Assembly: GCA_012515785.1 (NCBI GenBank)
Contig: JAAYXR010000060.1
Location: 1 to 38,238, forward strand
DNA length: 38,238 nucleotides
Origin: Acholeplasmataceae bacterium
GTDB taxonomy: Bacteria; Bacillota_I; Bacilli_A; Acholeplasmatales; Acholeplasmataceae
Direction: 5' to 3'
In this document: piece by piece, positions 21,464 through 30,428 of the stretch
How positions within the stretch are numbered: the first letter of the stretch is position 1
How the letters are laid out: every line of letters starts with the position of its first letter
Translations under genes and position numbers: made by a program
The notes under the pieces: model-generated
Database searches by the model: none
Seen by the model: the letters and a program-made list of their open reading frames with translations, nothing else
Told to the model about the DNA's origin: nothing

Positions 21464-22788
21464 AACGTTGGAAACTCGTAACTCAAATTTCGGTAATATT
21501 TACGATAGTAACAGTGATTATTTCACTTGTTTTCGTATTGATTTTTGAGTTTGGGTTTCAAAGAGTTTATTCAAAAGAAATTATTTACGAGTTAACCATC
21601 TACTCTCAAGAAGTGGTTAACAAAGTAAAAGAAAATGATAGGTTTGTTCCTAACGAATACATTGGAATTACAATTTATAAATGGAAACAAGATCCGGAAA
21701 CTGGAGAATACTACGTCGATTTAAATCCGTATTATACAACGCCGGTAGTAGATGATTTCTTTATGAATGTCGACTTAAAAGACTACATTAAAGAATTGGC
21801 TCTTGATGAAACTATAGATCCACTTGAAGTTAAAAAGAAAATAGGAAATAAAACTTATAATGTTAGAGGTGTAAAATATAAACCTGAAACCGCAAATGGA
21901 TTCTATGTATTAGCATTTACTGACGATAGATATGTCAAAGCTCAAAACGAAGACTTTACACAAACCTTAAGATTTACCACTCTAACTTTAATCGTTTTAG
22001 GTAATATTACCCTTCTTCTATGGTCAAGATTAGTTGTTGGTAGGATTAGTTACTTAGAAGATGAGATTTCGCTTCTAGTAAAAACTAATTATGAACGGCC
22101 AATTGATACTTCTGGTCGTGATGAAATCTCAAGTTTAGCTAAATCGGTTGAAAAAATGAGAGTTGAAATTTTGGAACATGAACAGATTAAACGAGAGATT
22201 ATGCAAAATATTTCTCATGATTTTAAAACGCCGATTTCGGTGATAAAAACGTATGCTGAAGCCATTCAAGATGGAATTACTGATGAAAGCGAAATAGGTG
22301 TTATCATTAAACAAGCTGATACTTTAAATCATAAAGTTGTTCAGTTACTACAACTTAATAAAATTAACTATTTGACTAATGATCAAAACATTGAAGAGGT
22401 ATTTGTCAAAGAAATTATTAAAAACATTGTTAATAAAAACAAATATAAATTTGACAAAGAATTTGTCTTAGATTTAGACAATTCAACTTATCTGGCAATT
22501 CCAGATAGTTTAGAAATTGCGATTGGTAATATTATTGATAACGCAATGCGTTATGCAAAAACTAAAATTGTTATTGTTTTGCAAAATAAAAAACTCACCA
22601 TCTATAATGATGGCGAGCAAATAAATGAAGAATTTATTGAAAAAATATTTAAACCTTATGAAAAAGGTCACAAAGGTGAGTTTGGATTAGGGATGAGTAT
22701 TACCCAACAAACTCTAGCATTCTTTAACTTATCTATTTCAGTTAAGAACGTTAGAAAAGGCGTAATGTTTGTTATAGAGCCGATTTAA
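21460..22788 (+). CDS. Sensor histidine kinase
   Basis: Two TM segments, HAMP-like region, H-box NISHDFKTPISVIKTYAEAI, N-box IGNIIDNAMRYA, G-box GEFGLGMSI; ATGA overlap with response regulator gene. Confidence 0.95.
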   Translation: MKRWKLVTQISVIFTIVTVIISLVFVLIFEFGFQRVYSKEIIYELTIYSQEVVNKVKENDRFVPNEYIGITIYKWKQDPETGEYYVDLNPYYTTPVVDDFFMNVDLKDYIKELALDETIDPLEVKKKIGNKTYNVRGVKYKPETANGFYVLAFTDDRYVKAQNEDFTQTLRFTTLTLIVLGNITLLLWSRLVVGRISYLEDEISLLVKTNYERPIDTSGRDEISSLAKSVEKMRVEILEHEQIKREIMQNISHDFKTPISVIKTYAEAIQDGITDESEIGVIIKQADTLNHKVVQLLQLNKINYLTNDQNIEEVFVKEIIKNIVNKNKYKFDKEFVLDLDNSTYLAIPDSLEIAIGNIIDNAMRYAKTKIVIVLQNKKLTIYNDGEQINEEFIEKIFKPYEKGHKGEFGLGMSITQQTLAFFNLSISVKNVRKGVMFVIEPI

Positions 22789-23185
22789 TTAAATCTGCTC
22801 TTTTTGATAACACGCTATGATCTAATTGTTTAGAGTGATCAACTAATTTAAATGTAACATCCTCAGCATCATATCGTGGTATTAAATGAATGTGATAATG
22901 GAAGACAGTTTGCCCTGCTACTGCTTCATTATTATTTAAAATATTTAATCCCTTTGGCTTTAAGGATAAATTGATTGCTTTTGCAAGTTTAACAACAACA
23001 CTAAACAGATGATTTGAAATTTTCTCATCTAATTCAAAGATATTTTTGTATTCTTGTTTAGGGACTACTAGTGTGTGCCCTGGTGTTGCTTGCGAAATAT
23101 CTAAAAATGCAATTACTAAATCATCTTCATAAACAATATGGGCTGGTATTTCTCTATTTACAATTTTGGTAAAGATTGTTGCCAT
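22772..23185 (-). CDS. HIT family protein (Hint/YhfI-like nucleotide hydrolase)
   Basis: FTKIVNREIPAHIVYEDDLVIAFLDISQATPGHTLVVPKQ; HIT motif HYHIHLIPR. Confidence 0.95.
   Translation of the reverse strand: MATIFTKIVNREIPAHIVYEDDLVIAFLDISQATPGHTLVVPKQEYKNIFELDEKISNHLFSVVVKLAKAINLSLKPKGLNILNNNEAVAGQTVFHYHIHLIPRYDAEDVTFKLVDHSKQLDHSVLSKRADLIKSAL
22776..22801. terminator. Bidirectional terminator-like palindrome spanning the overlapping 3' ends of convergent genes
   Basis: AGAGC-C-GATTTAATTAAATC-T-GCTCT palindrome with one mismatch, TTTT following on + and ATAAC on - side. Confidence 0.5.
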
Positions 23186-23253
23186 AATATCACCTCTTAT
23201 TGTAATTATATCATATAGCTATTATCAAAACTTAGTATAAAAAGGATGTTAAA

Positions 23254-23787
23254 ATGAGAAAAATCTACGTTGTTGAGGGAATAAGAGATGAAGAAATACT
23301 AAAAAAGATAGATCCTAATATTTTTACTATTAAAACTAATGGTTTTTCATTTGATAATGAGTTGATAGAAAAATTAATCAAATTAGAAAAAGAATACGAA
23401 ATCGTCTTAATTTTAGATCCAGATTATCCCGGAGAAAAAATACGAAGAGAACTAGCAGCAAATTTAAAAAATCCAATTAACATTTTTATTCCACAAGATA
23501 AAGCCATATCTAAAAATCAAAAAAAGGTAGGTTTAGAACACGTTTCTTTAGATGATTTAGTAAAAATTTTAGAAAAAGAAATAATTTTTGATAAAAATAA
23601 AGGTAACTTAAATACCAGTGATTTAATTACTTTAGGATTAACCGGAAATGTTGATTCTGAAAAGAAAAGATTAATAATTACTAATCACTACTATCTTCCC
23701 AAAAGTAACGCCAAAAGATTATTAAACTATTTAAACAATATGAATATTTCATATAAAGAAATAGAAGAGGTATTAAATGAATCCTAA
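23254..23787 (+). CDS. rnmV: Ribonuclease M5 (5S rRNA maturase)
   Basis: Toprim: IYVVEGIRDEE ... ILDPDYPGEKIRREL; immediately upstream of rsmA. Confidence 0.93.
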   Translation: MRKIYVVEGIRDEEILKKIDPNIFTIKTNGFSFDNELIEKLIKLEKEYEIVLILDPDYPGEKIRRELAANLKNPINIFIPQDKAISKNQKKVGLEHVSLDDLVKILEKEIIFDKNKGNLNTSDLITLGLTGNVDSEKKRLIITNHYYLPKSNAKRLLNYLNNMNISYKEIEEVLNES

Positions 23788-24547
23788 GAAAAAATTTGGG
23801 CAAAATTTTATAACAGATACTAATTTAATTATTAAGATCGTTTCATCAACCAAAATCGACGATAAAAATGTCATTGAAGTAGGTCCTGGACGAGGAGCTT
23901 TAACTAAAGAATTAGCCAAAAGAGCTAAACATGTTATTGCCTATGAAATAGATAAAGATCTAAAACTATATCTTGATAAATTAGTAAATGAAAACAACAA
24001 TTTAGAAGTCATATATGATGACTTTTTATCAGTTGATTTTGCTAGTGATGACAAATGGGAATTAATTGGCAATTTACCTTACTATATTACAACACCAATT
24101 CTTTTTAAATTCTTAGAAAACAATGTATATAATAGCGCAACAATAATGGTTCAAAAAGAAGTTGGAGATAGAATTATTTCTAAACCCAACTCTAAAAAAT
24201 ATAACGCATTATCGGTTATAGTTCAATACCTTACTGATGTTGAAAAAGTAATAAATGTATCTAGAAAATTATTCTATCCAGTTCCTAATGTAGATAGTGT
24301 TGTTATAAGATTAGAAAAGCGTAAAAATAGAGAATTATCTTTGGAAAAAGAGGCTGAATTTATTAAGTTCGTTAAGGCTTGTTTTATGCAAAAAAGAAAG
24401 ACTTTAGCAAATAATTTAACAGAATTATATGGAAAGAATAAAGAAAGGGTAATCGCTTTATTAAGAGATAACAACTTTATTGATAGTGTAAGAGCTGAGC
24501 AATTATCTCTTGATGATTTTATCAGATTATTTAATCAAATAGTATGA
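23777..24547 (+). CDS. rsmA: 16S rRNA dimethyladenosine transferase RsmA/KsgA
   Basis: PKKKFGQNFITDTNLI; VIEVGPGRGALTKELAKRA; LIGNLPYYITTPILFKFL. Confidence 0.98.
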   Translation: MNPKKKFGQNFITDTNLIIKIVSSTKIDDKNVIEVGPGRGALTKELAKRAKHVIAYEIDKDLKLYLDKLVNENNNLEVIYDDFLSVDFASDDKWELIGNLPYYITTPILFKFLENNVYNSATIMVQKEVGDRIISKPNSKKYNALSVIVQYLTDVEKVINVSRKLFYPVPNVDSVVIRLEKRKNRELSLEKEAEFIKFVKACFMQKRKTLANNLTELYGKNKERVIALLRDNNFIDSVRAEQLSLDDFIRLFNQIV

Positions 24548-25365
24548 ATATAATTAAAGAAATAGCATATGCAAAACTTAATTTAGATCTTCACGTTATT
24601 AACAAGAGAAATGACGGATATCACGAACTAAAATCCATTGTAATACCTCTTGATTTTTATGATGAACTTTACTTAGAAATTTCTCATGAAAATGAAGTGG
24701 TATCAAACGTTTTAATTAAAGATAATTTAATTATAAAAGTAATTGAAGAGTTCCAAAAAAGAGGACATATTAATGAATGCGTTAAAGTAACGTTATATAA
24801 AAAAATCCCGATAGCTTCAGGACTAGGTGGGGGTAGCGCAAATGCTGCTGCAACTATAAGAGGAATTGTTAAATTATTTAATTTAAAACTATCTCAAAAT
24901 GAACTTGAAAATATTGCCAATAATCTTGGTAGTGATATTCTATTTTGTCTTTATAATAAACCTGCTATTATGTCGGGTAGAGGAGATAAGTTAGAATTTA
25001 TTGATTATCCAAATTTTGATGATATTACTTTAATTCTTCTTCCGACTAGAAATAGCACTCCAGAAATTTTTAAAAATCTAAATCTCGTTAATAAATCAAC
25101 TAATTTTGATGAACAATTATCTAAATATTTAAGTAAAAATGTTTCAAGTTATATCAAGGGTATAACCAATGATTTACTACCACCAGCTTTAGAAACCAAT
25201 ATTATTTTTTATAACTATTATGAGAGGATTCATCAAATAGTTCCTAACGTATTTATGACCGGATCTGGGCCAACTTTATATTTAATAAATCCAACTAAAA
25301 AAGAGCTTAAAAACATCAAAAAAGCCGAAAATATCGACATAATTGACTTAAAAATTAAAAAATAG
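24544..25365 (+). CDS. ispE: 4-(cytidine 5'-diphospho)-2-C-methyl-D-erythritol kinase
   Basis: AYAKLNLDLHVINKRNDGYHEL; GHMP motif PIASGLGGGSANAAA; MTGSGPTLYL. Confidence 0.96.
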   Translation: MNIIKEIAYAKLNLDLHVINKRNDGYHELKSIVIPLDFYDELYLEISHENEVVSNVLIKDNLIIKVIEEFQKRGHINECVKVTLYKKIPIASGLGGGSANAAATIRGIVKLFNLKLSQNELENIANNLGSDILFCLYNKPAIMSGRGDKLEFIDYPNFDDITLILLPTRNSTPEIFKNLNLVNKSTNFDEQLSKYLSKNVSSYIKGITNDLLPPALETNIIFYNYYERIHQIVPNVFMTGSGPTLYLINPTKKELKNIKKAENIDIIDLKIKK

Positions 25366-25431
25366 TATATACAAATTATAAAAATAGTGATATAATTACA
25401 ATGATAAGCAAAAGGCATTAGGAGGATCGTT

Positions 25432-25719
25432 ATGAAGATTACAGACGTTAGGGTTAGAGTCATCGGATCTGAAAGCAGACTTAAGGGAGTAGCAACAATA
25501 ACTTTCAATAATAGTTTCGTTGTACATGACATCAAGATTATCGAAGGTGAATCAGGCGTGTTTATTGCAATGCCTAGCAAGAAAATGCCAAATGGATCTT
25601 ACCGAGATATTGCCCATCCAATTAACTCAGAGACAAGAAAATTACTTGAAGATGCTATCATTGCGGAATATGAAAATGTTCTTGCAAACCCAGAAGCCAA
25701 CGTAGAAGACGACGAGTAA
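25432..25719 (+). CDS. spoVG: SpoVG family protein
   Basis: MKITDVRVRVIGSESRLKGVATITFNNSFVVHDIKIIEGESGVFIAMPSKKMPNGSYRDIAHPINSETRKLLEDAI. Confidence 0.98.
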   Translation: MKITDVRVRVIGSESRLKGVATITFNNSFVVHDIKIIEGESGVFIAMPSKKMPNGSYRDIAHPINSETRKLLEDAIIAEYENVLANPEANVEDDE

Positions 25720-25774
25720 AATTGACCAATAAGCTTATATATTTTTTGATGAATATTTAAATTTTATTTTTTTC

Positions 25775-25800
25775 GGACTGCAATAATTGCAGTCCTTTTT
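25775..25800 (+). terminator. Rho-independent terminator after spoVG
   Basis: GGACTGCAATAATTGCAGTCC palindrome followed by TTTTT. Confidence 0.88.
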
Positions 25801-25813
25801 ATTTTGTAAATTT

Positions 25814-27040
25814 CTATTCTTTTTTGACGCGTCTTTTAAAAATTATTAACGATAATACAACAAAGATTGCCGCATATAAAATCATAATGCCGCCGTTTAT
25901 TAAAATTGGCCCTAGGTTAGAACTTAATTGTTCGGATATTAAGTCGTTAATTTTCACGGCATATGCTGCTGGAAAAATTTTACCTAAAGCTAAGATGCCA
26001 TTTGATAATAATTCAGCTGGAATGAAACTTCCGGTAAAGAACCCTTGAGCTAACGCCAAAACCGTACTTAACATAGAGACTAGTTCTTGTTTATCAATAA
26101 CCAATCCTAAAAATACTGAAACACTAGTTAAAGGAAGCACGAAAACAAGCAAGTTTATTAAGTAATAAACCCCACTGATTGTAAGAGTTGTTGGATTGGT
26201 AATAATACTCGTTAAAAAGACAATGCCAACTAGTAAAAACGCAGTTAGAAGTGATGCTAATAATATTTCAATAATAAATTTTGTTTTATTATATGAAGAT
26301 AATGAAATTCTTTTAAAAACTTCACTTCTTTTTATTTCAAAAATAATGATACAAACAATCATAATAATAATTGATGAAATAATGTAAGTTGAGAAATTAA
26401 AATAATAACCCATTATTTTTACTTTTAAATCAACTGGGCTTGATAAATCTAAATTAACATTATTAACAAGCGTGGCACTTATTTTTTCAACTACTTCATT
26501 TTCGTTATAAGTAATATTATTTTCGTTATATAATTCCGTTAAATTATGATACACATTTAAATATTTACCGATAGCTAAATGTAGTGGCGCAACTTGAGAT
26601 GCATCTCTTAATCTAGTATGGAAGAAATAAATAGTGCTATTTCTATCAATTTTACTTAAGTTACTTGGTAATATTAATGCTCCATGAATTAACCCGCAGT
26701 AGTTAGCGTCATCAGCGTATTTTGGATCAATATCTTTAGGATTCAAATATTCTTTCGAATATTCAACCAAGCCGTTAGTCAAGACGTCATCAGTCTTTAT
26801 TAGGAGTAAATCTTTTTCTAATAAATATTCAAATACTTTAGTATTATCTTCGGGTAAATTATTAATCAGTTCATCGTTAATCTCAACATAATAAACTGGA
26901 GCCACAATCATTTGTCTTGTTTTTACCTGTTCATTAGATAATCCAAAGATAAAACTTGATAAAACAAGAATTAATAAGTATGCAGAAATAGCGAAGATAT
27001 TAGCTTTTAAAATTTTAAAAAATAAATTATAGCCTCTCAT
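25814..27040 (-). CDS. ABC-2 type permease
   Basis: N-terminal TM, ~170-aa extracytoplasmic domain, then 5 TM segments; MISSING-free frame; in operon with ATPase gene. Confidence 0.82.
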   Translation of the reverse strand: MRGYNLFFKILKANIFAISAYLLILVLSSFIFGLSNEQVKTRQMIVAPVYYVEINDELINNLPEDNTKVFEYLLEKDLLLIKTDDVLTNGLVEYSKEYLNPKDIDPKYADDANYCGLIHGALILPSNLSKIDRNSTIYFFHTRLRDASQVAPLHLAIGKYLNVYHNLTELYNENNITYNENEVVEKISATLVNNVNLDLSSPVDLKVKIMGYYFNFSTYIISSIIIMIVCIIIFEIKRSEVFKRISLSSYNKTKFIIEILLASLLTAFLLVGIVFLTSIITNPTTLTISGVYYLINLLVFVLPLTSVSVFLGLVIDKQELVSMLSTVLALAQGFFTGSFIPAELLSNGILALGKIFPAAYAVKINDLISEQLSSNLGPILINGGIMILYAAIFVVLSLIIFKRRVKKE

Positions 27041-27041
27041 A

Positions 27042-28202
27042 TTATTTCTCCTTTTTTACATACTTATAAAACGTTAACCCTAATAGGATTAAAGAAATTA
27101 CCGCAAGTGCTAACATGTTATACCAATATTGTGTTATATTTCCAAAATCAAGTTGTAAGAAGGAATCACTAATGAGTCCATTTAAATTAATATATGCGAG
27201 CGGTTTAGCGAAAACATTAACAAAGAATTTAACGGCTCCAATCATCATTCCTGATAAGAAACCACCTAGTGTTCCAATTAAAATAATTAATGCTGAAGCA
27301 ACATTATCACTCATATTATTAAAGAAAATACCATAGAAAAAGCCCATTATATTCATTGATATTATCCCTAAGGCTATCGTTAGTAAGGCTAATCCTGGAT
27401 TAGCAAACTTGACTCCAAAGAATACAATTGCAACCGCTAAGTAAATTATGATTATCGCAAATTGAACAGTCAAAGAACTCAAGATTGAACTGGCTAATAA
27501 TTTCGAACGATTAACACCACTAACCTTAACTCTTTTAGCATACGCAAATACATTATGACGATATATTTTAGATTGTTCAAAAGCTAAAAAAGTCCCGTAA
27601 ATAATTGCCATCGCAATTACGGTATAAAAATAGTTTGAAATATAATCTAAATCTTTATTTCCTGATGCTTTTAAATATTTGTTGTTATAACCTTCTAAAT
27701 ATTTCTCTAAGGCTTGCGGGAAAGTAAGAGTATAATTACTTTCTTTCATTAATAACATCGAAACATCGATTGCGTTATTATAATCATTGACAAAACTTTC
27801 TAAAATGGTTGTATATAAATCAAGTTTAGATGATCTAATGGTAAATTTCCCGTTTTCTTTATAGATATAGGGAATATTTTTGTTAATAAAATCATCTTTA
27901 GCTTGTTCTAATGTTACAGCTTTGACTGAGAAAAATGGTATAGCCTCAGTTTTATTATCCCCTAGATTTTTTTCATATGTAGCATTAGCTAACATTTCAT
28001 TTACTAAAAAATCAATGTCATGCTGTTCAAAAGTTGATTCAACATAATTAACATCAAAAGTATTAAAAAAATCTAAGTTTCTAATATCTTCAAAAACAAA
28101 GTGAAAGATAGTACTTAAAATAATTGGGAAAAAGAGTGCCCAAAAAATTAAGACTTTATTTTTCAATAATTTCTTCAAATTAAGAATAAATAAATTTTTC
28201 AT
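27042..28202 (-). CDS. ABC-2 type permease
   Basis: Same topology: KNLFILNLKKLLKNKVLIFWALFFPIILSTIFHFVF, extracytoplasmic domain, C-terminal TM bundle. Confidence 0.85.
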   Translation of the reverse strand: MKNLFILNLKKLLKNKVLIFWALFFPIILSTIFHFVFEDIRNLDFFNTFDVNYVESTFEQHDIDFLVNEMLANATYEKNLGDNKTEAIPFFSVKAVTLEQAKDDFINKNIPYIYKENGKFTIRSSKLDLYTTILESFVNDYNNAIDVSMLLMKESNYTLTFPQALEKYLEGYNNKYLKASGNKDLDYISNYFYTVIAMAIIYGTFLAFEQSKIYRHNVFAYAKRVKVSGVNRSKLLASSILSSLTVQFAIIIIYLAVAIVFFGVKFANPGLALLTIALGIISMNIMGFFYGIFFNNMSDNVASALIILIGTLGGFLSGMMIGAVKFFVNVFAKPLAYINLNGLISDSFLQLDFGNITQYWYNMLALAVISLILLGLTFYKYVKKEK

Positions 28203-28203
28203 T

Positions 28204-29151
28204 TTAATCTCTTAACTCTTTCCCAGTTAACTCTAAGAATACGTCGTTTAAACTAGGTTTACTAGAGTTAATTTTTGCATAGTCAATATTATGTGTTTCC
28301 AGTAAAGTGATAATTTTGCTTAAAGTTTTGTTGTCTTGATTAGTTTTAATTACGACTTTGTAATCATTTTTAATAACTTCAACAACTTCTTTCATTTTTT
28401 TAATTTCTAAAATTGCTTCATCGGGAAAATTGTTATTATATTCAATTTCGATAAATTCAACTAACTCAATTTTATCAATTAATTCATCATATGTTCCGTT
28501 GGCAATAATTTTTCCTTTATCCATAATGACGATATAATCACATAAAAACTCGATTTCTTCCATATAGTGAGAAGTATAAACAATAGTTGCTCCATCTTTA
28601 TTTAGCTGCTTAATTTGTTCTAAGATATGATTTCTACTTTGAGGGTCGATTCCAACAGTTGGTTCATCAAAAAAGATTAATTTTGGTTTATGAGCGATGC
28701 CACAGGCGATATGTAATCTTCGTAATAAACCACCACTTAATTTTTTGGGGTTGAATTTAACATAATCTTGAATTTGAACTAATTCAATAGCTTCTTTAAC
28801 ATATTGGTCTCTAGTAGCTTTATCATTAATATATAATCCACAAAAGAACGTAACATTTTCAATTACGTTTAATTGATCAAAGACACCAACTTCTTGAGTT
28901 ACTAAACCAATATTACGCTTAACATCGGTTTTATTTTTAAATTTATTATCAAATAATATAATTTCTCCTTGTTCATAATCAAGAAGATCTAATATTGAAT
29001 TAATAGTAGTGGTTTTTCCACTTCCATTGGGGCCTAAAAGTCCAAAGATTTCTCCTTCTTTGACGCTTAAATTTAAGTCATCAACAGCCTTTACCCCTTT
29101 TTTATATGTCTTACTAAGTCCTTTGACTTCAATTACTAAATTTTTCTCCAT
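28204..29151 (-). CDS. ABC transporter ATP-binding protein
   Basis: GPNGSGKTT; LSGGLLRRLHIACG; LIFFDEPTVGIDPQSR. Confidence 0.95.
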   Translation of the reverse strand: MEKNLVIEVKGLSKTYKKGVKAVDDLNLSVKEGEIFGLLGPNGSGKTTTINSILDLLDYEQGEIILFDNKFKNKTDVKRNIGLVTQEVGVFDQLNVIENVTFFCGLYINDKATRDQYVKEAIELVQIQDYVKFNPKKLSGGLLRRLHIACGIAHKPKLIFFDEPTVGIDPQSRNHILEQIKQLNKDGATIVYTSHYMEEIEFLCDYIVIMDKGKIIANGTYDELIDKIELVEFIEIEYNNNFPDEAILEIKKMKEVVEVIKNDYKVVIKTNQDNKTLSKIITLLETHNIDYAKINSSKPSLNDVFLELTGKELRD

Positions 29152-29223
29152 ACACGAATCATACTTTAATATTTAAATTGTTAATATTAAGTATTTCTTC
29201 CTTCAAAGGAATAATACCATAAA

Positions 29224-29262
29224 AGAGTAAAAAACCTGTATTATATAGTGGGTTTTTACTCT
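29224..29262. repeat. Terminator-like inverted repeat between divergent ABC and GH17 genes
   Basis: AGAGTAAAAAACC ... GGTTTTTACTCT (one-base bulge) followed by ATTTTT. Confidence 0.55.
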
Positions 29263-29351
29263 ATTTTTACATATAAATAATACTTTTACTTTAATTATGT
29301 GAATAAACCAAATATAATAGTATTATATGTTTAGTTGAAAGGATGAAATTA

Positions 29352-30239
29352 ATGAAATATATAAAAAGTATCTGTTATTCAGGATTTAGAGAAAACCAAC
29401 ATCCAGGATGGGAAATATACCCAAGCTATGAAGAAATTAGAGAAGACTTGCATATTTTAGTAAGAGATGGATATCGCCAAATTAGAGTTTATGATCCTAA
29501 TGTTCACGCAATTAGAGCGATAGAAATAATAAGAGAAGATAAATTACCACTTAAAGTTATGCTAGGATTAGGATTAGGCGGCGAAGAATATAATGAACAT
29601 GTTGGGTGGGGACTTCCAATCCCACAACACGAATTAGACAAAAATATTCCTAAAAATGAAGCGGTATTAAGAAAAGTAATCGAATTAGCCAATAAATATC
29701 CAGACGTTATTAATTATGTTAGTGCCGGAAATGAAAATACAAGCGATTGGAACCCTAATTTAATTAGTGTTGAAAAGATGGCTTATTACATTGATGAACT
29801 CAAAAAACACACGAAACAAAAAGTGACTTTTTGTGAAGGAGTTTTCTTTTGGAATAATAAATGTAATGCGCTAGCGGAACACGTTGACTTTTTAAGCATT
29901 CACGTTTATCCGTTTTGGACAAAAACCCCTTTTGAAGAGGCCGTAGCGGAAACAATTAAAGAGTATAATCAAACTAAAGAAAATTTTCCAAATAAACCAA
30001 TTATTATTACGGAATTAGGGTGGCCAACATCATCAACTGTAGATAATCATTATACTAATTTAGAAAATCATGCCGCATATATCAAAGGAATTGATGAATG
30101 GGCAAAAAAAGAAAATGTTTTAGTTTATTATTTTGAAGCTTTTGATGAACCTTGGAAAGGTGGCAATAACCCAATCGAAGCTGAAAAACATTGGGGATTA
30201 TACGACGTTGAGCGAAAAAATAAGACAAACGCAATCTAA
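29352..30239 (+). CDS. GH17/COG5309-like glycoside hydrolase, no signal peptide
   Basis: YSGFRENQHPGWEIYPSYEEIREDL; VSAGNENTSDWNP (acid/base-type NE), IIITELGWPTSS (nucleophile-type TE.GWP), YYFEAFDEPWK...EKHWGLYDVERK. ATG 29352 better spaced from GAAAGGA than 29343 in the ORF track. Confidence 0.85.
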   Translation: MKYIKSICYSGFRENQHPGWEIYPSYEEIREDLHILVRDGYRQIRVYDPNVHAIRAIEIIREDKLPLKVMLGLGLGGEEYNEHVGWGLPIPQHELDKNIPKNEAVLRKVIELANKYPDVINYVSAGNENTSDWNPNLISVEKMAYYIDELKKHTKQKVTFCEGVFFWNNKCNALAEHVDFLSIHVYPFWTKTPFEEAVAETIKEYNQTKENFPNKPIIITELGWPTSSTVDNHYTNLENHAAYIKGIDEWAKKENVLVYYFEAFDEPWKGGNNPIEAEKHWGLYDVERKNKTNAI

Positions 30240-30250
30240 AATTAATATGG

Positions 30251-30273
30251 AAAAGGTGCTTTGCACCTTTTTT
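30251..30273 (+). terminator. Rho-independent terminator after GH17-like gene
   Basis: AAAAGGTGC-TTT-GCACCTTTTTT. Confidence 0.85.
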
Positions 30274-30428
30274 CTTTCAGTATCCACAAAGCTAATGATT
30301 ATGATGGATTGTTATTAAAATTAGATGAGAAATTGAAAAGAAAAATATGAACTTTATTTCACTTTATCTCTCTTTTGCCTTACTTTTTACACTTGAAAAG
30401 TGTATACTAATAGAGGGGGCGTATTAAA

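Noticed and set aside
25233-25580. 115-aa antisense ORF over the ispE end/spoVG
   Set aside because: Antisense to two well-identified genes, low-complexity hydrophobic composition, no SD; a by-product of AT-rich coding.
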